Of a stretch of DNA of 64,000 bases, positions 17,993-27,026 are shown piece after piece. The DNA lies in assembly GCA_045654205.1 (NCBI GenBank), contig JAZOMZ010000028.1, positions 84,297 to 148,296 on the forward strand. The letters are read 5' to 3'. The position numbers and the translations under genes are program-made. Source of the DNA: Enterocola sp045654205. Lineage in GTDB: Bacteria > Bacteroidota > Bacteroidia > Bacteroidales > Paludibacteraceae. The notes under the pieces are model-generated. The model was given only the letters and a program-made list of their open reading frames with translations. It did no database searches and was not told the DNA's origin. The stretch's first letter is position 1, and every line of letters begins with the position of its first letter.

Positions 17993-19789
17993 ATGCAAGA
18001 CATTAGAAACATAGCAATTATAGCTCACGTTGACCACGGAAAAACTACCTTAGTTGATAAAATGTTAGTAGCGGGAGCGCTGTTTAAAGAACACGAAAAA
18101 GCAGGTGAATTAATCCTAGACAACAACGACCTTGAAAGGGAAAGAGGTATAACTATCGTTTCTAAAAACGTGTCTATCGACTACAAGGGTACAAAAATCA
18201 ATATCATTGATACTCCAGGGCACAGCGACTTCGGTGGAGAAGTAGAACGTGTATTAAATATGGCAGACGGTGTTTTGCTGCTTGTTGACGCATTCGAGGG
18301 TCCTATGCCTCAAACACGTTTCGTGCTTCAAAAAGCTATTGAAATTGGTCTTAAACCTATTGTTGTTATCAACAAAGTGGATAAACCAAACTGTCGCCCA
18401 GACGAAGTACATGAAGCAGTATTCGACCTAATGTTTAGCCTTGATGCTACAGAAGAACAATTAGATTTTCCTGTGGTTTATGGTTCTGCTAAACAAAACT
18501 GGATGTCTACCGACTGGAAAAATCAAACAGACAATATCTATCCACTTCTAGATGCTATTATCGAGCATATTCCTGCTCCAAAACAACTAGAAGGTCCTCT
18601 ACAAATGCTTATTACCTCGCTTGATTATTCTTCATATGTGGGTCGTATTGCCATTGGTAGAGTTCACCGCGGTACTATCAAAGAAAACACAGATATTCTT
18701 ATTGCTCACCGCGACGGTTCTTCTCACAAATGCCGCATTAAAGAACTAAATGTATTTAAAGGTTTCGGCAAACAAAAAGTGAGCGAGGTGTCTTCTGGCG
18801 AAATCTGTGCTATCATTGGTCTAGACCGTTTTGATATTGGCGATAGCATTTGCGATGTGGAAAATGCAGAACCACTTCCTCCAATTGCTATTGACGAGCC
18901 TACTATGAGTATGGTGTTTACCATCAACAACTCACCTTTCTTTGGTAAAGAAGGTAAATTTGTAACATCTCGTCACATTCATGAAAGACTTATCAAAGAG
19001 TTAGACAAAAACTTAGCTCTACGAGTAGAAAAAGAAGAATCTAGTGATATTTGGCACGTGTATGGTCGTGGTGTGCTTCACCTTTCTGTGCTTATCGAAA
19101 CTATGCGTCGTGAGGGCTACGAGCTACAAGTAGGTCAACCACAAGTAATTATCAAAGAAATCGATGGTGTAAAATGCGAACCTATCGAAGAACTTAGCGT
19201 GAACGTTCCAGAAGAAACTTCAGGCAAGGTTATCGAACTTGTTTCTGCACGTAAAGGCGAAATAGTAAGTATGGAAAGCAAAAACGACCGCATTCACTTA
19301 TTATTCCATATTCCTTCTCGTGGTATTATTGGTCTTCGTACAAACCTTCTGACTGCCACAGCAGGCGAGGCTGTTATAGCTCACCGTTTCATTGAATACG
19401 CTCCATACAAAGGCGAAATCGCTCGTCGTGTAAATGGTTCTATGATTGCAATGGAAGCAGGTACAGCATTTGCGTATGCAATAGACAAACTACAAGATAG
19501 AGGTAGATTCTTTGTGTTCCCACAAGATGAGGTTTATGCAGGTCAGGTAGTAGGTGAACATGCAAAAGAAGGCGACCTTGTTATCAACGTAACAAAATCT
19601 AAAAAACTAACAAATATGCGTGCTTCTGGCTCAGACGAAAAGGCGAAGATTGTGCCTCCTATCGTATTTAGCCTAGAAGAAGCTCTAGAATATATTAAGG
19701 AAGACGAATATGTGGAAATCACTCCTCAATCTATTCGTCTAAGAAAAATTATTTTAGATGAACTTGAAAGAAAACGCGCTAATAAATAG
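17993..19789 (+). CDS. typA: Translational GTPase TypA/BipA
   Basis: A 598-residue ribosome-associated GTPase of the EF-G family. G1 is AHVDHGKTT (about 10-18), the switch region has RERGITI, G3 is DTPGHSDFGGE and G4 is NKVD. EF-G-like domains follow, and the C-terminal BipA-specific domain contains GTAFAYAIDKLQDRGRFFV. TypA binds 70S ribosomes and assists 50S assembly and translation under stress such as cold. Length and motifs are canonical. The 3' end overlaps folK by 32 nt in another frame, so the two are probably co-translated. Confidence 0.95.
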   Translation: MQDIRNIAIIAHVDHGKTTLVDKMLVAGALFKEHEKAGELILDNNDLERERGITIVSKNVSIDYKGTKINIIDTPGHSDFGGEVERVLNMADGVLLLVDAFEGPMPQTRFVLQKAIEIGLKPIVVINKVDKPNCRPDEVHEAVFDLMFSLDATEEQLDFPVVYGSAKQNWMSTDWKNQTDNIYPLLDAIIEHIPAPKQLEGPLQMLITSLDYSSYVGRIAIGRVHRGTIKENTDILIAHRDGSSHKCRIKELNVFKGFGKQKVSEVSSGEICAIIGLDRFDIGDSICDVENAEPLPPIAIDEPTMSMVFTINNSPFFGKEGKFVTSRHIHERLIKELDKNLALRVEKEESSDIWHVYGRGVLHLSVLIETMRREGYELQVGQPQVIIKEIDGVKCEPIEELSVNVPEETSGKVIELVSARKGEIVSMESKNDRIHLLFHIPSRGIIGLRTNLLTATAGEAVIAHRFIEYAPYKGEIARRVNGSMIAMEAGTAFAYAIDKLQDRGRFFVFPQDEVYAGQVVGEHAKEGDLVINVTKSKKLTNMRASGSDEKAKIVPPIVFSLEEALEYIKEDEYVEITPQSIRLRKIILDELERKRANK

Positions 19790-20333
19790 GGCATACCTTA
19801 GTTTGGGAAGCAATCTTGGCAACAAAGCCGAGAATATAAACTCGGCAGTTGAGTTGCTATCTGAGAGGGCAGGCAAGGTACTAAAGGTTTCTAGCAATTA
19901 CGAAACTGAGCCAGACGGATTTGTATCTGAAAATAGTTTTGTAAATATAGCTCTTTCGTTGGATACTCCGCTCGATGCCCTTGCACTTCTTGAAGTGTGC
20001 GAGCAAATAGAAAAAGAACTTGGTCGCACAAGCAAAAGTGTAAATCTAAACTATAGCGACAGGGTTATTGATATAGATATTCTGTATTTCAACAATATGC
20101 AGCTTGCCACCGACAGACTCACTCTGCCACACCCTAGAATGCATAAAAGACAATTTGTTTTAGAACCTCTAGCAGAAATTGCGCCAAAATTTAGACATCC
20201 AATCCTAGGTATGAGTACTTTGAGAATGCTTAGTCAATTAGGGGTTGCGGTCCCTGAGCTTGTCGACGTATTGATGACCGAAGGGAATAACGGGCCCGTA
20301 TCACCAAATAATCGCTTATTATGCAAAAACTAA
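19758..20333 (+). CDS. folK: HPPK (6-hydroxymethyl-7,8-dihydropterin pyrophosphokinase)
   Basis: A 191-residue folate-pathway enzyme that transfers pyrophosphate from ATP to hydroxymethyl-dihydropterin. LSLGSNLGNKAENI (about 14-27), YETEPDGF, and the magnesium site DRVIDIDILYF (about 95-105) followed by HPRMHKRQFVLEPL are diagnostic. The family normally ends shortly after the HPILG phrase. Here about 29 further residues follow, most of them translated from a dispersed 48-bp repeat (20243-20290). The tail is therefore an insertion product and is probably dispensable. The ATG overlaps typA; the 3' end overlaps the kinase start by 13 nt. Confidence 0.92.
   Translation: MNLKENALINRAYLSLGSNLGNKAENINSAVELLSERAGKVLKVSSNYETEPDGFVSENSFVNIALSLDTPLDALALLEVCEQIEKELGRTSKSVNLNYSDRVIDIDILYFNNMQLATDRLTLPHPRMHKRQFVLEPLAEIAPKFRHPILGMSTLRMLSQLGVAVPELVDVLMTEGNNGPVSPNNRLLCKN
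20243..20290. repeat. Dispersed 48-bp repeat, copy 1 (inside folK 3' end)
   Basis: It starts GGTTGCGGTC and ends AGGGAATAA. It is 48 bp long and matches 27027-27075 with two substitutions and one indel. The inner CTGAGC(T/C)TGTCGA resembles palindromic REP-like elements widespread in Bacteroidetes (from memory). A GGGCCC palindrome follows directly at 20292-20297. Confidence 0.85.
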
Positions 20334-21556
20334 ATAAAAAAATATTCTCTTATTTCGTGTGTATTTTCATAATATACATGACTGGGATTGTTTTGGGATA
20401 TTTCTTTAGAGAAAGGTCTATTCTTATTTTTCTAATAAGTTCAATTTTAGTAAGTATTTTATTCTACATTTTGGCTCGCCGTCTTGCAATAGAAAACTCT
20501 AAACGTTGGGAAAAAACTAGGGAATCTCTGTCAATGGAAAGAGAAAAACTTAGAACTCACCTTCAATTCTCTACACGAGGACGAGCTGTGTTTTCTCCAC
20601 ATAGAAAAGAAATTAGCTCCAATGTGCTTTTTATTCAACTTCTTAATATGATTTCTGATCAGAGAGTGGAACATTCTGCAAAATTCTTTGATATGCCAGA
20701 GGTTTATGATATTGTTGAGTTTCTAGATAATAAACAGTTGGATGGAAGTAAGGATACTGTTACTAAGGAAGTTAGATTTTCTAAAAACGATTTCCACTTT
20801 GTTGTAAGTTGTGTGATATTTGCAGATAAGAGTTTTGAAGTTACAATTCATGATGTTACAAAAGAAGAAGAACAAAGTATCTTGAAAAGACAATTGGCTC
20901 AAAATGTTTCACATGAGCTTAAGACTCCTATTAGTAGTATTCAAGGTTTTACTGAAACTCTTATCAACAATCCAAATATGGATGAAGAGAAAAAAGCTTT
21001 CTATATAGAGAGATGTCACGCACAAGCGGTGAGGCTTACTAGTCTGCTTCATGATATTTCGATGCTAAATAAACTAGATGAGTCTTCTGATAGTTTTGAA
21101 ATGGTGGACATAAATATCACAGAGGTGGTAGAAGGGGTAAAACAAGATGTATCTTTGGCTTTGGAAGAGAAAAATATGCATATAGAAGCTGAACTTCCAA
21201 AAGAACTTATAATAAAAGGTAATACACTTCAAATATATTCTATTTTTAGAAACTTAATAGACAATAGTATTCTGCATGCAGGTGTGGGAACTACTGTTTT
21301 TATTGAATGTTACAGAACAGATTCAGAATATATCTACCTCTCTGTGGCAGATAATGGAGTGGGAGTGGAAAGTAAACACTTAAATAAAATATTCGACCGT
21401 TTTTATCGCGTAGATAAAGGCCGTTCAAGGAAACTTGGTGGCACTGGTCTAGGTCTTTCTATTGTGAAGAACTCTATCCAATTTCACCAAGGTCGCATCT
21501 CTGCCAAAAACCGCAAAGGCGGTGGAATAGAATTTTTATTTACATTGCATAAATAA
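20321..21556 (+). CDS. Membrane sensor histidine kinase (PhoR-like)
   Basis: A 411-residue two-component kinase. Two N-terminal membrane helices (about 8-29 and 34-52) are joined by only a few residues, so there is no periplasmic sensor domain; signals are probably sensed in the membrane or by the cytosolic segment of about 60-180 (PAS-like). The phosphoacceptor His lies in NVSHELKTPISSIQGF (about 196-211). ATPase boxes follow: NLIDNSILHA (N), DNGVGV (G1), FDRFYRVDKGRS (F) and GGTGLGLSIVK (G2). No response regulator lies next to it, so it is an orphan in this window. It is the last gene of the typA operon. Confidence 0.9.
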   Translation: MQKLNKKIFSYFVCIFIIYMTGIVLGYFFRERSILIFLISSILVSILFYILARRLAIENSKRWEKTRESLSMEREKLRTHLQFSTRGRAVFSPHRKEISSNVLFIQLLNMISDQRVEHSAKFFDMPEVYDIVEFLDNKQLDGSKDTVTKEVRFSKNDFHFVVSCVIFADKSFEVTIHDVTKEEEQSILKRQLAQNVSHELKTPISSIQGFTETLINNPNMDEEKKAFYIERCHAQAVRLTSLLHDISMLNKLDESSDSFEMVDINITEVVEGVKQDVSLALEEKNMHIEAELPKELIIKGNTLQIYSIFRNLIDNSILHAGVGTTVFIECYRTDSEYIYLSVADNGVGVESKHLNKIFDRFYRVDKGRSRKLGGTGLGLSIVKNSIQFHQGRISAKNRKGGGIEFLFTLHK

Positions 21557-21565
21557 CCTATAATT

Positions 21566-21597
21566 AGAAGTTAACTTCTCACTCCTAACTCCTAACT
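21566..21597. repeat. Palindrome and inverted heptamer repeats after the kinase gene
   Basis: AGAAGTTAACTTCT (21566-21579) is a perfect 14-bp palindrome lacking a T-tail. It is followed by ACTCCTAACTCCTAACT, two inverted copies of the GTTAGGA heptamer found before typA. It sits between the convergent kinase and dnaG genes. Confidence 0.6.
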
Positions 21598-21599
21598 AA

Positions 21600-23513
21600 T
21601 TACACCTCTAGTCTTTTCAACTTACAATTCGCAAGGTCTGCAGTGACTTGTTTTTTCTTTGCGTTAAGCTCGCTTTGTTCTTTTAGAAGTGAGATGACTT
21701 GCTCATCTGCACCTGGTACTTTACTTGCTATCGCAATAGAATTCTTCACTTCCTTAAGTCTTTCTTCTACTATTCTTAGTTCCAATCCATAAACAAGTTG
21801 GGGTATCACAGACGACAATTTTAATGCCAATTGTTCTGGAGCGCAATTAATATTTTCTTTATGGATTTCATATTTATCCTCTACAAGTGAGAATGTATAA
21901 TCTTGAATTACCTTGTCAGAATGATTAAAGAATTCTGTTTTCAAATCTTCTGCTTCGCTCTCTAGAATGTAGTCTATGATTTTGTTATGTAAATCATATG
22001 AGAATGAAATAATGCTATTTTCTAGCATAAACAGAACATATTCTAGCACAGTTACCTTGATGATTTCGTCGGCAGTAGGCAATTCTATTATTACCCTTGG
22101 ATATGAGATAAGGAACTTAAGAAGTTCTCTTTCTTGTAGGTATGTATATGGTAAGTCCTTTTTAGGGGCTTGTTCTACTTCTTTAATGGTTTGAGCTTTT
22201 GCGTTCTGATTCTTTTCTGCTATTATTTTTTTTACACTTTGTGTAAGCGTTTCTAGTTTGATGCCAAAACGAGTTTGACAGTCTTGAATATAAACAGAAC
22301 GTTTAATTTCGTCTGGAATAACAGAAATAGAACGTAGAATATCGTTTATCAGATTTGAACGTTTAATAGGGTCGTCGCCAGCTTCTTTAAGGGCTAGTTC
22401 GCATTTAAATGCAATAAAGTCCTTTTGGTTTTTCTCCATATACTCCATAAGTTCAGAAGCATTTCTGCTACGAGCAAATGAGTCTGGGTCTTCACCATCT
22501 GGAAGTAGAAGCACTTTCACGTTCATATTATGCTCAAGTAGCATATCAATACCACGAAGTGATGCCTTGATGCCTGCAGAGTCGCCGTCGTAAAGCACTG
22601 TAATGTTTGAAGTGAAGCGGTGAATCATGTTTATCTGACCATATGTAAGCGAAGTGCCAGAAGATGCAACTACGTTCTCAATGCCAGATTGGTGCATAGA
22701 GGTTACGTCTGTGTAACCCTCTACCAGGTAAACGTTGTCTTTCTTTACGATTTCGTTTTTGGCAAAATATATGCCGTATAGTTCGTTACTTTTGTGGTAA
22801 ATAAGAGACTCAGGAGAGTTTACATATTTGGCAGTTTTTTCGTCCATTTTCAGCGCTCTACCACCAAATGCCACCTCTCTACCAGAGATGCTATGGACAG
22901 GGAAAATTACCCTACCTCTAAAACGGTCTGTTGTATGTCTTTCGCCTTTAGAGCAAAGCCCCACTTCGGTAAGCACTTTTGGGTCGAAACCACTTTTTAC
23001 TGCAGTGTCATAAAATGCAGTGAATCTATCTGGACAATAACCAATCTTGAACTTCTTTATCATTTCGTCTGATATGCCACGACTTCTCAGGTATGAAAGT
23101 CCCACAGATTTGCCTTCGTCGGTGTTCCAAAGAGTATTTACAAAGTATTCTGCTGCAAATTTGTTCACTTGCATCATACTTTCTCGCATACTCTGAGCCT
23201 TCATTTCCTCCGATGTAAGCTCTTTTTCTTTTATTTCGATATGATATTTGTCTGCCAAGTATCGTAGCGCCTCTGGAAATGTAAGGTGCTCTTTCTCCAT
23301 TATAAAGTTTACAGGAGTGCCACCTTTGCCACAACCAAAGCATTTGCAGATATTTTTTGATGGTGAAACCATAAAAGAAGGTGTCTTTTCTTCGTGAAAA
23401 GGACACAAACCCTTTAAATTGGACCCACTACGGTGCAATTTTACAAAGTCGCCTACCACTTCTTCTATCTTGGCAGCCGCTAAAATTCTCTCCTTGGTTT
23501 CGTTATCTATCAT
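21600..23513 (-). CDS. dnaG: DNA primase DnaG
   Basis: A 637-residue replication primase. The CHC2 zinc finger is visible at about 38-66 (CPFHEEKTPSF ... CKCFGCGKGG). The RNA-polymerase domain follows, with the YLVEGYTDV Glu motif (about 258-266) and the TOPRIM core VLYDGDSAGIKAS and LPDGEDPDSF. The C-terminal third, the DnaB-interaction region, is less conserved and rich in Lys/Glu. It synthesises primers for the replication fork. Its ATG overlaps the fmt stop by 4 bp, so fmt-dnaG form an operon. Confidence 0.96.
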   Translation of the reverse strand: MIDNETKERILAAAKIEEVVGDFVKLHRSGSNLKGLCPFHEEKTPSFMVSPSKNICKCFGCGKGGTPVNFIMEKEHLTFPEALRYLADKYHIEIKEKELTSEEMKAQSMRESMMQVNKFAAEYFVNTLWNTDEGKSVGLSYLRSRGISDEMIKKFKIGYCPDRFTAFYDTAVKSGFDPKVLTEVGLCSKGERHTTDRFRGRVIFPVHSISGREVAFGGRALKMDEKTAKYVNSPESLIYHKSNELYGIYFAKNEIVKKDNVYLVEGYTDVTSMHQSGIENVVASSGTSLTYGQINMIHRFTSNITVLYDGDSAGIKASLRGIDMLLEHNMNVKVLLLPDGEDPDSFARSRNASELMEYMEKNQKDFIAFKCELALKEAGDDPIKRSNLINDILRSISVIPDEIKRSVYIQDCQTRFGIKLETLTQSVKKIIAEKNQNAKAQTIKEVEQAPKKDLPYTYLQERELLKFLISYPRVIIELPTADEIIKVTVLEYVLFMLENSIISFSYDLHNKIIDYILESEAEDLKTEFFNHSDKVIQDYTFSLVEDKYEIHKENINCAPEQLALKLSSVIPQLVYGLELRIVEERLKEVKNSIAIASKVPGADEQVISLLKEQSELNAKKKQVTADLANCKLKRLEV

Positions 23514-24445
23514 TTTAAACTCGTACCTCTTAACAAATCTTCCGCCATCATCGCCTTCTTTCCAGCAAGTTGCACTTTAATCAGCCTTAAAACGCCATCA
23601 GAGGTGGCAAATTTAAGTGTCTTACCATCAGAAATAAGTGTTCCAGCAGGAAGGCCAGATTTTTCATCAAGTATCTCTGTTTCAAATACTTTTAGTCCAA
23701 GTTCTCTGTCTTTGTCATCTTTCACCATGGTAAATGCAGCAGGATATGGCGACAAACCTCTCACAAGATTGTGTATTTCTACAGAAGTCTTGTTCCAATC
23801 TATTTTGCAAGTGTCTTTAAATATTTTTGGAGCTGGTTTTAGCTCTATGCTTTCGTCTTGAGGGGTGGTTTCTAGGTTGCCGTCAATAATTCTATCCACA
23901 GTTTCTATTACCAAATCTCCACCTATATTCATTAGTTTGTCGTACACTATGCCCACATTGTCGGTAGGTTCAATAGCAATTTTTCTTTGCAGAATAATAT
24001 TACCTGTGTCAATCTCGTGTTTCAAGAAAAATGTGGTTACACCAGTTTCTGTTTCGCCATTGATTACCGCCCAGTTGATTGGAGCAGCACCTCTATATTG
24101 TGGGAGTAGGGAAGCGTGAAGGTTAAATGTGCCTAGCTCGGGCATATTCCAAACCACCTCTGGAAGCATTCTAAATGCCACTACTATTTGCAAATCGGCT
24201 TTAAGCGCTCTAAGCTCTGCTAAAAACTCTTCGTCTTTTAGGTTTACAGGTTGCAGAATATTAAGTCCAGCTTCCTCGGCATACACTTTCACGGCAGATG
24301 GTTGCAAATTGTATCCTCTACCTGCAGGTTTGTCTGGCATGGTAATAACTCCTACCACGTTATATCCACCCTCAACTAATCTTCTCAATGGTTCCACCGC
24401 AAACTCTGGTGTGCCCATATATACTATTCTCATTTGTTTGTCCAT
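23510..24445 (-). CDS. fmt: Methionyl-tRNA formyltransferase
   Basis: A 311-residue enzyme that formylates initiator Met-tRNA using 10-formyl-THF. RIVYMGTPEFAVEPLRRL opens the Rossmann domain. The catalytic segment FNLHASLLPQYRGAAPINWA holds the Asn-His pair and the SLLP folate motif, and the C-terminal OB-like tRNA-binding domain is present. The start at 24445 gives MDKQMRIV; an ATG at 24433 (MRIV) is an alternative. A near-match -7 (TACCTTTA, minus strand, 24463-24470) lies just upstream. It overlaps dnaG by 4 bp. Confidence 0.95.
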   Translation of the reverse strand: MDKQMRIVYMGTPEFAVEPLRRLVEGGYNVVGVITMPDKPAGRGYNLQPSAVKVYAEEAGLNILQPVNLKDEEFLAELRALKADLQIVVAFRMLPEVVWNMPELGTFNLHASLLPQYRGAAPINWAVINGETETGVTTFFLKHEIDTGNIILQRKIAIEPTDNVGIVYDKLMNIGGDLVIETVDRIIDGNLETTPQDESIELKPAPKIFKDTCKIDWNKTSVEIHNLVRGLSPYPAAFTMVKDDKDRELGLKVFETEILDEKSGLPAGTLISDGKTLKFATSDGVLRLIKVQLAGKKAMMAEDLLRGTSLK

Positions 24446-24486
24446 ATTCGTAAATACCGATGTAAAGGTATATAAAATTGTATATG

Positions 24487-25122
24487 TTATAATTCTTCTT
24501 TTTGTCTATTTATAAACAATTCGTTCTTTGTTATCAACAAGTATTTATAAAGAGTCCCTCTCGCCACTTTTATTGCTCTAGCAATTTTGGCTATTTTGTA
24601 GCCGTTTCGCAAAAGAAGGTCTATCTTTTCTTGGTTGTTAATACACTTTTTGTTAAGTGTTTTATTTTTGCTGCCTTTACGTCTGCCCAAGACAACACCC
24701 TCTGCTTTCTTTCTGTAAAGTGCCTCTTTTGTTCTCTGCGAGATAAGGTTTCTTTCTATTTCGGCCGATAGGCCAAAGGCAAACGCTAACACCTTGCTCT
24801 GAATGTCTTCCCCTAGTCTGTATCCGTCTTTAATAGACCACACCTTGCAACCTTTATTCATGCAAATGTTTAGGATTTCCATAATCATAAACAGATTACG
24901 TCCCAGTCTAGAAATCTCTGCACAAATAATAAGGTCGCCATTTTTTACTCTCTTTAGAAGTCTGCCTAGCGCCCTTTTGTTATAGGACTTTGTTCCGCTA
25001 ATGGTTTCTTCTATCCAACCATCTATTGCTACTTCTTTCTTCTCACAGAAATTAATAATCTCAAACCTTTGGTTTTCAACTGTCTGCTTGTCGCTACTTA
25101 CTCTAATATAACCGTAATTCAT
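24487..25122 (-). CDS. Serine site-specific recombinase, Mpi-like DNA invertase
   Basis: A 211-residue resolvase/invertase. The catalytic Ser is in YIRVSSDKQ (Ser9 or Ser10), and conserved arginines lie in EISRLGRNLFMI (about 70-81). The long E-helix region (SKVLAFAFGLSAEIERNLISQRT) and a C-terminal helix-turn-helix (GYKIAKIARAIKVARGTLYKYL) are intact. The wording is very close to the Bacteroides master invertase Mpi, as I remember it, which flips many surface-polysaccharide promoters from a distance. No element boundaries or invertible segment were recognised beside it, so it may act elsewhere on the chromosome. Confidence 0.8.
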   Translation of the reverse strand: MNYGYIRVSSDKQTVENQRFEIINFCEKKEVAIDGWIEETISGTKSYNKRALGRLLKRVKNGDLIICAEISRLGRNLFMIMEILNICMNKGCKVWSIKDGYRLGEDIQSKVLAFAFGLSAEIERNLISQRTKEALYRKKAEGVVLGRRKGSKNKTLNKKCINNQEKIDLLLRNGYKIAKIARAIKVARGTLYKYLLITKNELFINRQKEEL

Positions 25123-25128
25123 AACTAA

Positions 25129-25154
25129 ATTGTTTTTTGTACAATAAAGTTATG
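25129..25154 (-). promoter_or_regulatory. Putative promoter/operator of the invertase gene
   Basis: On the minus strand a near-match -7 (TAACTTTA, 25147-25154) is followed by an interrupted palindrome ATTGT-7 nt-ACAAT (25129-25145) reaching within 7 nt of the start codon. It could serve autoregulation; the evidence is weak. Confidence 0.35.
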
Positions 25155-25168
25155 AATCTTTTTACTCT

Positions 25169-25981
25169 CTATAAAGACGAAATCAACTCTCGCATTATTA
25201 ATGCCATTTTTGGCTGAACGGAGTTCGCTACTTGTTGAACTTCTTCGTGTGATACTTCCACTATTTTTCCTTCTACACCCAAATCAGTAATAATAGACAT
25301 ACCAAATACTCGCATATTGGCGTGTACTGCCACTATCACCTCTGGCACGGTAGACATGCCCACAGCATCTGCACCCACAATTCTAAAGTATTTGTACTCT
25401 GCAGGAGTTTCAAAAGTAGGACCTTGTGTGCCTAGGTAAACACCTTCTTTTACTCTAATATTGTGTTTAGCAGCTATTTCTTTTGCTTTCGCAATAAGTA
25501 CAGGGTCGTACGCCTTGCTCATATCTGGGAAACGAGTGCCAAGTTCATTGTAGTTTTTACCTCTTAATGGGTGCTCAGGGAATGTGTTGATATGGTCGTT
25601 GATAATCATTAGTTCACCAATCTCAAACTCTGGGTTCATACCGCCTGCCGCATTAGAAAGTAGCAATGTTTCCACTCCTAAAGCCTTCATCACCCTAATA
25701 GGAAATGTTACTTCTTGCATAGAGTAGCCTTCGTAGTAGTGAAATCTACCTTGCATTGCAAACACTTGCACATCGCCCAAATATCCTATAATAAGTTTGC
25801 CAGAGTGTCCTTCCACAGTAGAAATAGGGAAGTTTGGAATATCTGTGTATGCAAATTCTTTTTCAATCTTTATTTCTTTGGCAAGTTCACCTAGGCCTGT
25901 GCCTAGCACAATGCCTACTTTAGGCATAAAAGGCATTTTACCCTTAAGAAATGCGGCTGTTTCTTCTATTTTTTTCAACAT
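25169..25981 (-). CDS. Purine nucleoside phosphorylase, trimeric class
   Basis: A 270-residue enzyme from the ATG at 25981 (MLKKIEET); a start at 26017 is possible but adds residues uncommon in the family. It splits purine nucleosides with phosphate. The phosphate-binding GTGLGELA and the HSGKL, RFHYYEGYSM and SNAAGGMNPE motifs are present, as is VGMSTVPEV. At the position where mammalian-type enzymes carry the base-specifying Asn, it reads IITDLG with Asp, as 5'-methylthioadenosine phosphorylases do. It overlaps the 3' end of lpxK by 38 bp. Confidence 0.9.
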   Translation of the reverse strand: MLKKIEETAAFLKGKMPFMPKVGIVLGTGLGELAKEIKIEKEFAYTDIPNFPISTVEGHSGKLIIGYLGDVQVFAMQGRFHYYEGYSMQEVTFPIRVMKALGVETLLLSNAAGGMNPEFEIGELMIINDHINTFPEHPLRGKNYNELGTRFPDMSKAYDPVLIAKAKEIAAKHNIRVKEGVYLGTQGPTFETPAEYKYFRIVGADAVGMSTVPEVIVAVHANMRVFGMSIITDLGVEGKIVEVSHEEVQQVANSVQPKMALIMRELISSL

Positions 25982-27005
25982 AATCTCTAATTTTTTTAGA
26001 TAAAACATCTTCTCCATCGTTCAAGATTTTCATCTTCACTGGGATAATAATAAGTTTCTCTTTTATCTTGTCAGAAAAAGCATTTAGTTTTGCTGCATCT
26101 TTTTCTGTGGTAATAATCCATTTGTTTTCAGAGTGTAAATTTAAAAATTTAGAATAAATCTTCTCATTATCAGCCTTGCAATAATTATGATGGTCTGAAT
26201 ATTTAATAGATTTAATGTCTTTTACGTTGGCACTCAAATAGTCTTCAAGTGGCTGAGATTTTGCAATTCCTGTAAACAAAACTAAGGAGTCTTCGCTTGT
26301 AAGTTCCACTTTTTCTCCTGTTTGACAGTGATAAGGCGTGTCGTAGTCTAAACAAGAGAAGAACAAACTTTGGTATGGCTGTGGGTTGATTTCCTTGATT
26401 AAGTTTCTAAAATCTATTGGTTTCAAATCTTTTGGGCATTTTGTTACCACAATAATTGAAGCCCTTTTTTGTGCAGAAGGTATGTCTCTAAGATTGCCCA
26501 TTGGCAATAAATAGTCGTCTTTTATTGGGCGATTATAGTCTATAAGCAATATCTTAAGCCCAGCTCTCACATATCGGTGTTGATAAGCATCGTCCAGCAA
26601 AATGGCATCTATATCAGCGTGATTTTCTTCTATATAATCAATTGCACGGCATCTATCACCGTCTGCCACCACTAGAGTTTTAGGATATTTTTTTAGTATT
26701 TGATATGGCTCGTCGCCCAAAATTTCTGCCGTAGAATTTTCGTTAGACACCTGCATCCCCTTAGACTTTCTTTTATACCCACGGCTCACCACTGCCAAAT
26801 GATAACTGTCTTGTAATAGCCTTATTAGGTATTCAGTAAAAGGGGTTTTACCCGTTCCACCCACAGTAATATTACCCACACAAATAGTAGGAGTAGAAAA
26901 TTTGCGACTCTTAAGCTTTCCTGCATCAAACATCTTATGCCTTATCCAAATCACTAAAGCATAAATCCAAGTTATAGGTAATAATATGTACTTTAAATTC
27001 CTCAA
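25944..27005 (-). CDS. lpxK: Tetraacyldisaccharide 4'-kinase LpxK
   Basis: Phosphorylates the lipid A disaccharide at the 4' position on the inner face of the cytoplasmic membrane. An N-terminal membrane helix (NLKYILLPITWIYALVIWIR) is followed by the P-loop VGGTGKTPFTEYL and then DAYQHRYV, the family's DDxxQH-like motif. The frame is open upstream to an ATG at 27176, but that ATG lies above the likely start of transcription (minus-strand -7 at 27099-27106), and the extra residues come partly from a dispersed repeat. I therefore prefer TTG at 27005; GTG at 27038, inside the repeat, is the alternative. It overlaps the phosphorylase gene downstream. Confidence 0.85.
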   Translation of the reverse strand: MRNLKYILLPITWIYALVIWIRHKMFDAGKLKSRKFSTPTICVGNITVGGTGKTPFTEYLIRLLQDSYHLAVVSRGYKRKSKGMQVSNENSTAEILGDEPYQILKKYPKTLVVADGDRCRAIDYIEENHADIDAILLDDAYQHRYVRAGLKILLIDYNRPIKDDYLLPMGNLRDIPSAQKRASIIVVTKCPKDLKPIDFRNLIKEINPQPYQSLFFSCLDYDTPYHCQTGEKVELTSEDSLVLFTGIAKSQPLEDYLSANVKDIKSIKYSDHHNYCKADNEKIYSKFLNLHSENKWIITTEKDAAKLNAFSDKIKEKLIIIPVKMKILNDGEDVLSKKIRDYVEKNRRNSRIS

Positions 27006-27026
27006 TGTATCTTTAGATATGTTATT

